16,519 bases of DNA from Phytoactinopolyspora endophytica (GTDB lineage Bacteria; Actinomycetota; Actinomycetes; Jiangellales; Jiangellaceae), in the NCBI RefSeq assembly GCF_004138495.1, contig NZ_ML142849.1, forward strand, positions 303,686 through 320,204, read 5' to 3'. This document shows, in pieces, positions 7,166 through 14,453 of the stretch (position 1 is the first letter of the stretch; each line of letters starts with the position of its first letter). The notes below the pieces were generated by a model. The model was not told where the DNA came from, did no database searches, and worked only from the letters and a program-made list of their open reading frames with translations. The position numbers and the translations under genes are program-made.

Positions 7166-9136
7166 TCAGGCGATGTAGTACTGCTCTGGCCTGGTCGGCC
7201 CGGGCGTCGGGTAGGTCCACCCCTGGATCATCTGCCGCGGCACATTGTGGAAGTCGTTCTTGGCCATGAAGTATTTCGCCGTCTCCCGAGCGATGCCGAT
7301 CACGTGGAACTGCTCCTTGGCGATGGTCAGCATCTCCCGGGCGAGTCGCTCCTGCTCCGCCTCGTCGATGGAAGCAGAGATGTCCTTCAGCAACTGGAGC
7401 TGACGTCGGGTGGTCTCCGGCGGCTCCTCCCCCTCTGCGCCTCCGGTCGAGTTCCACATCCCCCACGGCACCGCGTAATAGGAGCCGGCGTCTTGCACCA
7501 CGTAATTCTTCGGCTGTTGCAACACGTCGAGCCCGCCGTCGCCGTGCCACACGCACGCGTCGTGTTCGTTGTTGTCCTTCCGCTCGGCGAACAGGACGTC
7601 GTCCATGTCGCGTACCGTGACGTCGACCCCGACATCGCGCCAGAAGCGCCGGATCATCTCCAGCTGCTCGGCCCACTCCGGGCGCATATCGGGCACGAAT
7701 TCCACGACGAAGCTGATCGGCTCGCCTTTCGGCCCGAGCCGGATGCCGTCGTCGTTCTTCTCCGGGTAGGCCTTGTCGAGGTGCTGGTTGGCCAGATCGA
7801 CGTCGTACTCGAGATATTGGGTGGCGAACTCCTCGTCGTAGAACGCCGACTCCCGCAGCGGCGCGGCCTGGTACGGCTCGCCCTGCCGCTGCATGGTGGC
7901 ATCGATGACGTCCTGGCGATTGATCGCGTGCGACAGGCCGATCCGGAAATCGAGGTTGTTGAAGATCTCGCGCTTGACGGAATCGTTGTGCGTCAGGTTC
8001 AGGTAGATGCACATGATGTTCATGCGGGTCTCGATGACCTCGACGAAATCGAAGTCGTGGGCCTCGCGCTCGTTGGCCAGCAGCGGCTTGTTCGCCGGGC
8101 TCGTGAACCTGGTATCGGGCCCGGCCTCCAGGCTGATCTCGCCGTTGAGTGCCTTGGACAGCATCGTCTCGGCGTCGTCGAGCACGTCGTAGGTCACCTC
8201 GTCGATATACGGCAGCTGGCTTCCGTCCGGGTCGACCTTCCAGTAGTACGGGTTGCGCTCGAGCTTGACCTGCCGGCTGTCCAGCGTCGTGACGAAATGC
8301 CATGGCCACAGCGTCGGGATGTCGGCGTTCTGCCCGGTGAACCACACCAGGCCGCTGATCTTCTCGAAGTAGTCGATCCAGTTCTCGTAGCCCTCGTCCG
8401 CGGCGACCTGTGCGGCCTCAGGGTTGTACGTCGGATGGAACTGCTCGAGGTAGTGCCGCGGGAACTTGGTGTAGACCTGGCCCAGCGGGTGCGCGAGCAG
8501 GTGGAGGAAGAGGCCATCGGGCTGGGCGGTGACGAGAGTGAAGGAGAGATCGTCGATCGGTATGAATTCGATCGGATTGCCGCGCGACAACACCGACTTG
8601 CCCGGAGACGGGAAGAGTTCGGGGTCGAACATCACGTCCTGGACCGCGAACTGCACGTCACGAGCGGTGAACGGCTCGCCGTCCGACCACTTCATACCCT
8701 CACGAAGCCGGAAGGTGAACTCGGTACCGTCGTCGCTGATCTCGTAGCTCTCGGCGACGTTGGGTGTGATCTCGGCCGTACCGACTGCGCCGGTCCACGC
8801 CGGTGTCCACGAGACCAGATTCTCGTATCCCAGCATGGCGTAGAGGTACGAGTATTCTGTGCGCCCGATCACGCTGCGCCAGATGCCGCCATAGGCACCG
8901 GCCTGGTCGACCGGCTCGACAACCAGCGGCTGTGTCGGGAGCCGCTGATCTACCGGCGGTAGCTCCCCGGTCTCGACCAGATCGGCCAGGCCCGGCGCCT
9001 CGGCACCCTTGGTGGTGTCGGATCTGATCGGCTCGTTCGAGCTGCAGCCGAAGAAGGCGGGAGCAGCGGCGACGGCGCCGAGTCCCAAACCGGATGCGAG
9101 CAGGCGGCGTCTCGTCAAGCCGTTACGACCAGTCAT
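7166..9136 (-). CDS. ABC transporter substrate-binding lipoprotein, family 5 (Opp/Dpp type)
   Basis: This is the extracellular solute receptor of the importer and first gene of the operon. From ATG 9136 (GGAG 6 bases upstream; a GTG at 9148 is the alternative) it has 656 residues. The N-terminus is TRRRLLAS (8-15), a twin-arginine motif, followed by a hydrophobic stretch and AFFGC with C31 as lipidation site. That lipobox is slightly unusual, Phe-Phe where Leu-Ala is common. The family-5 signature is clear: VAESYEISDDGTEFTFRLR followed by EGMKWSDGEPFTARDV (127-161). Later comes the ERNPYYWK..G.QLPYIDEV block. The length exceeds typical peptide-binding proteins. Similar long family-5 receptors serve plant-type oligosaccharides in other bacteria, and the glycosidase at the operon end supports a sugar ligand (inference). 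Ligand is unproven. Confidence 0.93.
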   Translation of the reverse strand: MTGRNGLTRRRLLASGLGLGAVAAAPAFFGCSSNEPIRSDTTKGAEAPGLADLVETGELPPVDQRLPTQPLVVEPVDQAGAYGGIWRSVIGRTEYSYLYAMLGYENLVSWTPAWTGAVGTAEITPNVAESYEISDDGTEFTFRLREGMKWSDGEPFTARDVQFAVQDVMFDPELFPSPGKSVLSRGNPIEFIPIDDLSFTLVTAQPDGLFLHLLAHPLGQVYTKFPRHYLEQFHPTYNPEAAQVAADEGYENWIDYFEKISGLVWFTGQNADIPTLWPWHFVTTLDSRQVKLERNPYYWKVDPDGSQLPYIDEVTYDVLDDAETMLSKALNGEISLEAGPDTRFTSPANKPLLANEREAHDFDFVEVIETRMNIMCIYLNLTHNDSVKREIFNNLDFRIGLSHAINRQDVIDATMQRQGEPYQAAPLRESAFYDEEFATQYLEYDVDLANQHLDKAYPEKNDDGIRLGPKGEPISFVVEFVPDMRPEWAEQLEMIRRFWRDVGVDVTVRDMDDVLFAERKDNNEHDACVWHGDGGLDVLQQPKNYVVQDAGSYYAVPWGMWNSTGGAEGEEPPETTRRQLQLLKDISASIDEAEQERLAREMLTIAKEQFHVIGIARETAKYFMAKNDFHNVPRQMIQGWTYPTPGPTRPEQYYIA

Positions 9137-9270
9137 GGTGCGCTCCACATTCCTTCGCTCTATGTCGATCTGGAGTTACCTTCGAATCGAAGTAAATCAG
9201 CTACGCTGCAAGCTACCCTCGACCCCATGAGGGATCAACGTCCACGTTTCGAGCAGGAGATGACCATCCG
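9137..9270. promoter_or_regulatory. Divergent promoter region of the transporter operon and the PHP gene
   Basis: The region is AT-richer than its flanks. It holds a perfect odd palindrome, CTTCGA-A-TCGAAG (9180-9192), and two direct AGCTAC repeats (9199-9204 and 9211-9216). I could not assign convincing -35/-10 pairs on either strand. The palindrome midway between both starts is a candidate operator for joint control of the two divergent units. Confidence 0.35.
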
Positions 9271-9274
9271 TTGA
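9227..9274 (+). other. Possible 15-codon leader ORF overlapping the PHP gene start
   Basis: ATG 9227 opens a 15-codon frame, MRDQRPRFEQEMTIR, whose TGA (9272-9274) overlaps the TTG start of the PHP gene (9271) as TTGA. AGGAG (9255-9259) lies inside it, so ribosomes finishing the mini-ORF could restart at the TTG. It has no ribosome binding site of its own. It may equally be a chance frame. Confidence 0.2.
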
Positions 9275-10956
9275 ACACTCCGAGAGCAATCGCCATGGCC
9301 ATGCACATCCATGCGTCGTTCAGCGAAGGCACCGCCAGCTACGAATCGCATCTGGACCAAGCCAGCCGGCACAGCGTCGACGTGATCTGGTGGACCGACC
9401 ACGACTTCCGGGTGGCCGCGCATCAGTACCGGCAGGCGGTGCGTTTCGATGGCCCGGTCGAGGCCGAAGGTGAGCTGGAATGGTCCTGGACAGAGGAGCG
9501 CTCGGGTGACCTGACGGCCGCGAGAGCCGACTATGTCACCGAACCGCACACACCCGACGAGGACGGATCGGCGCTGCGTCTGATCGCCACCGGGGGAACA
9601 GGTGGTGGCGAGCTGTGGCAGCGAGGCACGGCGTTCAACTGGACGTACAGTGTCAGCCTCGCCGACACCACCCTTGAGCTCGACATCCTGCCGGAGGAGT
9701 GCACGCCCGGGGCCGCTCTCGTCCTGCAGATCGAGTCGTCGCACCATCCGGCCCGCGCAGGGCGGCCCGCGGGCCAGTACCGGCTCGAATACCGCTTCGG
9801 CGCAGTGAACGAGGCAAAGCAAAGCGCCGACGGGCTGCTCGGCATCGTGCAGGTCCCCGTCGTAACCCGGCGATGGCAGCGGCAGACGCTGCGGCCGGTC
9901 GACGACATCGCGGCGATCTGGCCGGACCTGGTGGCCGAAGACAACTCGCTGCATCAGCTCCGGATCGGCGTGCGCGCCGACGAAGGCGAACAGGCATGCT
10001 TCGTCGTCGATCGCCTCCGATTCGACCGAGGCCGCGGGGACGGTCCGGCCGGTGTAAGACTGCGACGGGAAGTGCTCAAGAGGTACACCGGCGCCTACCC
10101 TGACGTCACCTGTCACGAAGCCTTCGAGATCTCGCTCGTCCGGCACCTGAACTGGTTCGGCGGCGAACTCACTCTGCCACCGCTGCCGGTGCCACCGTAT
10201 CGAGACAACGATGTCGATCGCGCAACCGAGATGGTCGAGTTCATCCACCGTCACGGCGGCCTGGTGCAGTGGAACCATCCGCTCGACATCGAGACACCCG
10301 AGTCGCTGGCCGCCTTGATGATCGAGCGGGACAACCTCGGCGCCGATCTGGTGGAGATCGGCCGCGAACCGGTGGACGGGTTGCTCGACGTCTTCGACAT
10401 CGCGGCACGTAACGCTGTCTTCTTCACCGGCGTCGGCGTCACCGACGACCACGAGGGAACCGACTGGCTGCGTCGGAAGAACAACTGGATCACGTATGTG
10501 TGGGCACCGTCCACCGAGGTCACCGACCTGACGAGAGCGCTGCGGGCGGGGCGCGCGTGGTTCTGCGATCCAGCGCGCTGGCGGGGCGAGCTGGACATGC
10601 TCGTCTGGGGAAAGCCGGCCATGGGCGGCGTCGCCGTGAGTGCTGCCGACTCGGTGCCGATCGAGGTGAGCGCCACCGATCTGCCGGGCGACTGCCGCCT
10701 CGACATCATCGTCGGCACTGTGGACCATGCCGGACTCGCCGATCTCTCCCCCTCGTACACCACGGTTCCGGTATCTACCGTGTCGGGCGTCAGCCGCTAC
10801 CCACTGGAGGTGGCCGTCGGCGACGGCTCTTATGTCCGGGCGCAGATCCGGGACGGCTCCGACGCTCTGGTCGCGGTCGGAAATCCAGTCTGGCTGCTCC
10901 GCACCGTGCCGCCTCGAGGTATCCCGGACGAGCGGCGGATCACCCACATCGGCTGA
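9271..10956 (+). CDS. PHP-domain metallohydrolase (CehA/McbA-like) with a split domain
   Basis: This 561-residue protein has the metal-binding motifs of the PHP superfamily spread along its length: HIH (H12, H14), TDHD (42-45), a Glu/His pair in EISLVRHLNWFGG (E286, H292), WNHP (335-337 plus Pro), and GVTDDHEG (D392, D393, H394). PHP enzymes use a di- or trinuclear metal site to hydrolyse phosphate esters and, in CehA/McbA relatives, other esters. Between motifs 2 and 3 about 200 residues are inserted (about 60-265). They look like a beta-sandwich and contain an AFNWTYSVSL strand, perhaps a carbohydrate-binding module. No signal peptide is present, so a cytoplasmic site is likely. The TTG 9271 start has AGGAG 11 bases upstream. 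ATG 9295 or 9301 are alternatives, but they leave only 2-4 residues or none before the first metal motif. It is divergent from the transporter operon. Substrate is unknown. Confidence 0.85.
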   Translation: MNTPRAIAMAMHIHASFSEGTASYESHLDQASRHSVDVIWWTDHDFRVAAHQYRQAVRFDGPVEAEGELEWSWTEERSGDLTAARADYVTEPHTPDEDGSALRLIATGGTGGGELWQRGTAFNWTYSVSLADTTLELDILPEECTPGAALVLQIESSHHPARAGRPAGQYRLEYRFGAVNEAKQSADGLLGIVQVPVVTRRWQRQTLRPVDDIAAIWPDLVAEDNSLHQLRIGVRADEGEQACFVVDRLRFDRGRGDGPAGVRLRREVLKRYTGAYPDVTCHEAFEISLVRHLNWFGGELTLPPLPVPPYRDNDVDRATEMVEFIHRHGGLVQWNHPLDIETPESLAALMIERDNLGADLVEIGREPVDGLLDVFDIAARNAVFFTGVGVTDDHEGTDWLRRKNNWITYVWAPSTEVTDLTRALRAGRAWFCDPARWRGELDMLVWGKPAMGGVAVSAADSVPIEVSATDLPGDCRLDIIVGTVDHAGLADLSPSYTTVPVSTVSGVSRYPLEVAVGDGSYVRAQIRDGSDALVAVGNPVWLLRTVPPRGIPDERRITHIG

Positions 10957-10957
10957 G

Positions 10958-10979
10958 CCTTGCTGCCGGCCGCCCAAGG
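10958..10979. terminator. Weak hairpin between convergent genes
   Basis: CCTTG (10958-10962) and CAAGG (10975-10979) flank a GC-rich 12-base loop in the 40-base gap between two convergent stop codons. The stem is short and there is no T-run. It is a bidirectional terminator mainly by position. Confidence 0.25.
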
Positions 10980-10996
10980 ACCTGGTTCCGCTTCAC

Positions 10997-11902
10997 CTAC
11001 GCACGTTCAGGCGTCGGGCCGAGCTCGTCCGCTGCGGCGCCGTCCAGCTCCCAGGACGGGTCGATCTCGACGCCGAGGTGTCTCAGGGCAGTAGGCACGA
11101 TATCCACCATGGCCATGCCGGCACCTCCGACCGGTGCCGGCCGGATGTCGCCGCCGACGGCCAGGGTCCAGATGTCACGGACCTCGGGCTCGCCTCCGCC
11201 GTGGCCGCCCTCGTCCAGATGGCCATGGTCGGTCGCCGCAAGAATCAGCCAGTCCTCCTGGTCATAGGTGGGCCTGCCTCGGAGCGCCTGCACGAGCGTG
11301 CTGACTTCCCGATCGAGTTGCTCGATCGCCTCGATGTACGCGGCTGAGGCGCCCCCGAAACGGTGTCCCGCGACGTCGGCGAGAATGAGGTAGACGTAGC
11401 CGACATCCGGGTTGTGCCTGGATAGCGTCGCCGATGCCCAGGCGATGATCTGGCGAGCGGAAGACGCACCCTCGCCCGTGCCCTCGTTGGATGGGTGCAA
11501 GATCTTCACGTGCGGCGCATCGATGATCTGTTCCATCAACGGCGGCCAGTCGCCGATCGCGAACGTGGAAAGGTCCGGACGGACATTCCTCAGCCGGGTG
11601 AGAACGTCGGGGAAACGCTCCAGCTCGTTCGGTTCGATCACGTTCGACAGGACTCGGTGCTTGTCGGGCCAGACTCCGGTGAGAAGGGTGCTGTGGCCGG
11701 GCCCGGAAACCGTCAACGCGGAGTACTCGTCCGGGTCGTACGTCATGGTCCGGCCGAGGCTCCCTTCCGCCGCGAGCGTGTCGATGTTCGGCGTCCGAGC
11801 CTCTTGCAGTTTGTCCCACCGGACTCCGTCGAAGATGAGGATCAGGACCTTCTTGTCACTGGTGCCGTGCGGGACGTCATCGACTGCGACCGTGTCCGTC
11901 AT
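10997..11902 (-). CDS. Alkaline phosphatase superfamily hydrolase (phosphodiesterase/nucleotide pyrophosphatase type)
   Basis: The two-metal active site of the superfamily is present. In numbering from ATG 11902 there are D25 in LIFDGVR, the nucleophile region TVSGPGHSTLLTG (64-76, likely Ser66 where many relatives use Thr), D176 and H180 in LADVAGH, D225 and H226 in ATDHGH, and H234 in GGHGG. The enzyme would hydrolyse a phosphate mono- or diester. At 301 residues it is a compact member without the large insertions of plant and animal nucleotide pyrophosphatases. No signal peptide is evident, so a cytoplasmic site is likely. The start is uncertain: ATG 11902 or GTG 11911, neither with a strong ribosome binding site. 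It faces the PHP gene across 40 bases and lies downstream of the M15 peptidase gene on the same strand (90-base gap). Confidence 0.9.
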   Translation of the reverse strand: MTDTVAVDDVPHGTSDKKVLILIFDGVRWDKLQEARTPNIDTLAAEGSLGRTMTYDPDEYSALTVSGPGHSTLLTGVWPDKHRVLSNVIEPNELERFPDVLTRLRNVRPDLSTFAIGDWPPLMEQIIDAPHVKILHPSNEGTGEGASSARQIIAWASATLSRHNPDVGYVYLILADVAGHRFGGASAAYIEAIEQLDREVSTLVQALRGRPTYDQEDWLILAATDHGHLDEGGHGGGEPEVRDIWTLAVGGDIRPAPVGGAGMAMVDIVPTALRHLGVEIDPSWELDGAAADELGPTPERA

Positions 11903-11992
11903 GGCGCCCACTTCTACGGGCCCGACATGACCGGCACATGGCTCGTAGCCGAACTACTCAACAACATCCCTCCAGACGCCCCGCCGCTGAGG

Positions 11993-12847
11993 CTACCCCT
12001 CGGCGTAGTCTCCACCCGGGATGCCGAAGAACTCCTCAAGTGTCGCAACACCGGTACGCCGAAGCTCGGCCGCGAGTGGTTCACCCACGTATCGCAGGTG
12101 CCACGGCTCGTAGCGGTAGCCGGTGATGGCGGTGGAGCCGGACTGGTAGCGGACGAGGAATCCGTAGCGCCAGGCGTTCTCGGCGAGCCACCGGCCACCC
12201 GGGGTCTCGCCGAAGCATTCCTCGAAGTCGCATTCTGGGCTGTCGGGTGTGACCAGGTCGACCGCGAGGCCGGTCTGGTGCTCGCTGTGGCCAGACCGGG
12301 CCGAGACCTCGTCCGCCGCAACCTGGCCGCGGGCCGCGACCGTGTCCGCGTAGACACCCGCCTGGTAGTCGTACGACCGGAAGGCGCTGGCGACCTTGAA
12401 GCCTAGGCCCAGCTCATCGCTGTCGGCGAGGAGGCGCTCAAGCGGCGCGACGACAGGTCCCGCGACCTGGTAGCCGCGTACGAGCCCCATCTCCGGACGG
12501 AAGTCCTTCGGCCGGATCGGGTGTTTCTTGTTGACCACCACCCAGATGCTCGTCGGATCCGTCGTGGAGTATCGGGTGCGGTCGAACTCATCGGCTTCGG
12601 CGGAAGCCTCCTCCTGGTCGATCTGGGGGCCATCGTCTCGCTGCGAACCAGGTGTTTCCGTGACGGGCGATGTCGCTCTCGCGGTAGACGCGGTGCGCGC
12701 TGACGATCCATCAGCGGTGGGCGCGGACGACCCATCAACGGACGGGAGCAGGAGCGTGATCCCGCCGACAATTAAGCTGCCTAAGGCAAGCGCTGCGGCG
12801 AGCGCTGCGACAATCCTTCTCACGCTCCTATGACGGGTGCGAGCCAT
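11993..12847 (-). CDS. D-alanyl-D-alanine carboxypeptidase, peptidase family M15B (VanY-like), exported
   Basis: The 284 residues have a basic N-terminus, a membrane segment at about 12-35 (signal or anchor), a low-complexity Ser/Thr/Ala/acidic linker (about 38-90), and a C-terminal M15B zinc peptidase domain. Motifs are SEHQTGLAVD (188-197; zinc ligands H190 and D197) and EPWHLRY (247-253; catalytic E247, zinc ligand H250). AFRSYDYQ (155-162) is the usual upstream strand. The enzyme would trim the terminal D-Ala of peptidoglycan stem peptides outside the membrane, altering cross-linking or glycopeptide sensitivity. ATG 12847 has no clear ribosome binding site. An in-frame GTG at 12823 would give MRRIVAALAA as N-terminus and may be the first base of a leaderless mRNA. 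It is divergent from the sigma operon, which suggests that sigma factor controls it. Confidence 0.92.
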   Translation of the reverse strand: MARTRHRSVRRIVAALAAALALGSLIVGGITLLLPSVDGSSAPTADGSSARTASTARATSPVTETPGSQRDDGPQIDQEEASAEADEFDRTRYSTTDPTSIWVVVNKKHPIRPKDFRPEMGLVRGYQVAGPVVAPLERLLADSDELGLGFKVASAFRSYDYQAGVYADTVAARGQVAADEVSARSGHSEHQTGLAVDLVTPDSPECDFEECFGETPGGRWLAENAWRYGFLVRYQSGSTAITGYRYEPWHLRYVGEPLAAELRRTGVATLEEFFGIPGGDYAEG

Positions 12848-12859
12848 CCGGCAGGTTGC
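12832..12859 (-). promoter_or_regulatory. Candidate ECF-type promoter toward the M15 peptidase
   Basis: Read on the minus strand, GCAACC (12859 to 12854) is followed after 18 bases by CGTC (12835 to 12832). Spacer length and motifs nearly copy the opposite promoter. Transcription would begin about 12825, inside the longest reading of the peptidase gene and next to the in-frame GTG at 12823. Confidence 0.4.
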
Positions 12860-12870
12860 GCGCCCCTAGA

Positions 12871-12900
12871 TGCAACCTCCCGGACCGCCGCTCACGTCTA
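12871..12900 (+). promoter_or_regulatory. ECF-type promoter of the sigma/anti-sigma operon (probably self-regulated)
   Basis: TGCAACC (12871-12877), a 17-base spacer and CGTCTA (12895-12900) match the AAC/CGTC pattern recognised by many actinobacterial ECF sigma factors. It lies just upstream of the sigma gene, as expected for autoregulation. The GCAACCT here forms a 7-bp inverted repeat with AGGTTGC at 12853-12859. Confidence 0.6.
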
Positions 12901-12918
12901 GGAGGCGAAAGGAGCAAC

Positions 12919-13452
12919 ATGCGAGATAACGAGCGCTCGGCAGAGTTCGTCGCATTCGTTCAGGCGCGCCGGTCTGACCTCGTGCGCACCGCGGTCCTGC
13001 TGTGCGCAGGAGATGAGGCTCATGCCGAGGACCTGGTACAGACGACCCTCACCCGGCTGTACCTGTCGTGGCCACGGGTCCAACGCGCAGACAGCCCACT
13101 CGCGTACTCGCGCCGCTGCCTGACCCACGTCTTCATCGACGAAACCCGGCGCGCTCACCGCCGACGTGAAACAAGCGTCGCCGTACCGATGGATGCACTC
13201 GGCCGTGATCCCGCCGACGCCTCCCCCGACCTCGACCTGCGAGCGTTGGTGCTCACCGCGCTCTCCTCGCTCGCCCCGCGGCAGCGTGCTGTCGTTGTAC
13301 TACGTCACTGGCACGACCTGGACGTCGATGAGACCGCCCGGATCCTCGGTTGCCGCCCTGGCACCGTGAAGTCCCAAACTGCCCGAGCATTGGCTCATCT
13401 GCGCGAATTCCTCACGACCGCCGACCATCAGCTCGACCTGGAGGTGTCGTAA
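12919..13452 (+). CDS. SigE-family ECF RNA polymerase sigma factor
   Basis: The 177 residues hold region 2 (about 8-80, with AEDLVQTTLTRLYLSW at 36-51 and YSRRCLTHVFIDETRR at 63-78) and region 4 (about 112-165, SLAPRQRAVVVLRHWHDL then the helix-turn-helix ETARILGCRPGTVKSQTARAL). Region 3 is absent, as in ECF sigma factors. It directs RNA polymerase to stress or envelope promoters. I chose ATG 12919 because GGAG lies just upstream (12911-12914); the longer open frame from 12856 runs through the promoter. The stop TAA touches the ATG of the next gene, so both products are made from one mRNA. The candidate promoters on both sides of this gene's upstream region fit autoregulation and control of the divergent carboxypeptidase. 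Confidence 0.93.
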   Translation: MRDNERSAEFVAFVQARRSDLVRTAVLLCAGDEAHAEDLVQTTLTRLYLSWPRVQRADSPLAYSRRCLTHVFIDETRRAHRRRETSVAVPMDALGRDPADASPDLDLRALVLTALSSLAPRQRAVVVLRHWHDLDVDETARILGCRPGTVKSQTARALAHLREFLTTADHQLDLEVS

Positions 13453-14079
13453 ATGGCTCTGAATCACGATCTCAAACACGCTCTCGACGTGGCCGCCGGC
13501 GACGAACCGCGCCCGGCCGACCCGGCCGCCGACCTCGCCCGAGCGCAAGCCGCCGTCCGCGCCCGCTCCCGCCGCCGGTTCCGCCTCGGCGTGAGCGCGC
13601 TGGCGACGGCGGCGCTGGTCGGGGCCGCCTCCGTCGTCGTACTGGACGGCTCCCCCACGAGTCCGCCATCGGCCGCTGCCGCCGAAGTTCGGCTGGTGGC
13701 TGAGCAACTCGATGCGGAGCCGTACACCTTCGATCTCACGCCGGAGGGTTGGTCGGTCCAAGCGCAGCTGCCAAGCGCAGTGACGATCGCGCCCGACGAC
13801 GGCTCGACCTCCGACGAGCCCCATGACTTCCGGGGCAAGCTCGTGATCATCTTCGACGCGAACCCGCCCACAGGCCGAGACGTCGAGCACGAGAGCCGCC
13901 AGTTCTGGGTCAACGAGAACCCCGATTACACCATCATCTCCACGCGGACACGTGCCGATGAACCGTCCGGTGTGGTCAGCATCCAGTACCCGCACAACAC
14001 CGGCTGGGAGGAGTCCGCCATGATCGAGTTCCTCGCCAGCGTGCACGTGGGACCGGGCGCACAACACGGGCAGGGCTAG
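13453..14079 (+). CDS. Single-pass membrane protein, probable anti-sigma factor
   Basis: The 208 residues have a cytoplasmic part of about 44 residues, an Arg-rich patch (RARSRRRFR, 36-44), one membrane helix (about 45-64) and an extracytoplasmic domain of about 140 residues. That layout, together with a start codon directly after the sigma stop (TAAATG, GGAGG 8 bases upstream), is the usual arrangement of an ECF anti-sigma factor that holds sigma at the membrane until a signal arrives. The cytoplasmic part is short and lacks the HxxxCxxC zinc motif of ZAS-type anti-sigma factors. It begins MALNHDLKHALDVAAGDEP, like other partners of SigE-family sigma factors. The outer domain (VRLVAEQLDAEPYTFDLTPEGW...) is not recognised and may be the sensor. 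Function rests mainly on context. Confidence 0.75.
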   Translation: MALNHDLKHALDVAAGDEPRPADPAADLARAQAAVRARSRRRFRLGVSALATAALVGAASVVVLDGSPTSPPSAAAAEVRLVAEQLDAEPYTFDLTPEGWSVQAQLPSAVTIAPDDGSTSDEPHDFRGKLVIIFDANPPTGRDVEHESRQFWVNENPDYTIISTRTRADEPSGVVSIQYPHNTGWEESAMIEFLASVHVGPGAQHGQG

Positions 14080-14121
14080 GCGCGGTCCCGAATCCACTGT
14101 CAGCCTGTCATCGCCAATCTC

Positions 14122-14149
14122 CGCGCGGACGATGTCCGTCGTCCGCGTG
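14122..14149 (+). terminator. Hairpin terminator of the sigma operon
   Basis: CGCGGACGA (14124-14132) pairs with TCGTCCGCG (14139-14147) around a 6-base loop. A G-T wobble and a C-G pair extend it to 11 bp. It lies 43 bases after the anti-sigma stop. There is no T-run. Confidence 0.6.
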
Positions 14150-14439
14150 CCGAGATCGCTTGCGGGGCCATCGAAGGTCCCGCCCGGCCCAAAGGCCTTG
14201 GTCAGGTGGGTGTTGGCTTCGGCCCGGCGGCGGTCAGGGCGCGGCAGCGATGGGCTAGCGCCTTGGCGTGCGACTGTGCGGTGTGTTCGGGCCCAGGGCC
14301 ACATGCAGGTAGGTAGCGCGATGCGTGCTTGGGTTGCCGAGCACTGCTGCATGGTCAAGGTGGCGTGCTTGCGTCCTCACTGACCACGGCGGCCGGACGT
14401 GCCGACACGGCGGATTGCCGCGATTGTCGGGCCATTATC
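14150..14439. other. Intergenic stretch with no supported gene
   Basis: Open frames exist on both strands (for example plus 14132-14383 and the minus frame through 14358). Their residue composition is Arg/Pro-rich, no ribosome binding site precedes them, and I recognise no domain. It might be a decayed gene or the leader of the small gene at 14454. I see no strong promoter. Confidence 0.5.
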
Positions 14440-14453
14440 GGAGAGGCGACACC

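Noticed and set aside
6899..8962. Very long plus-strand open frame (687 codons)
   Set aside because: It is antisense to the substrate-binding protein and permease genes and has a Val/His/Arg/Leu-rich shadow composition. The minus-strand frame carries clear family motifs.
9235..10977. Minus-strand open frame of 580 codons opposite the PHP gene
   Set aside because: The plus-strand frame has all the PHP metal motifs. The antisense frame has none and is a shadow of codon bias.
13300..14358. Minus-strand open frame of 352 codons over the sigma operon's 3' half
   Set aside because: It is antisense to the sigma and anti-sigma genes, with no domain and no ribosome binding site.
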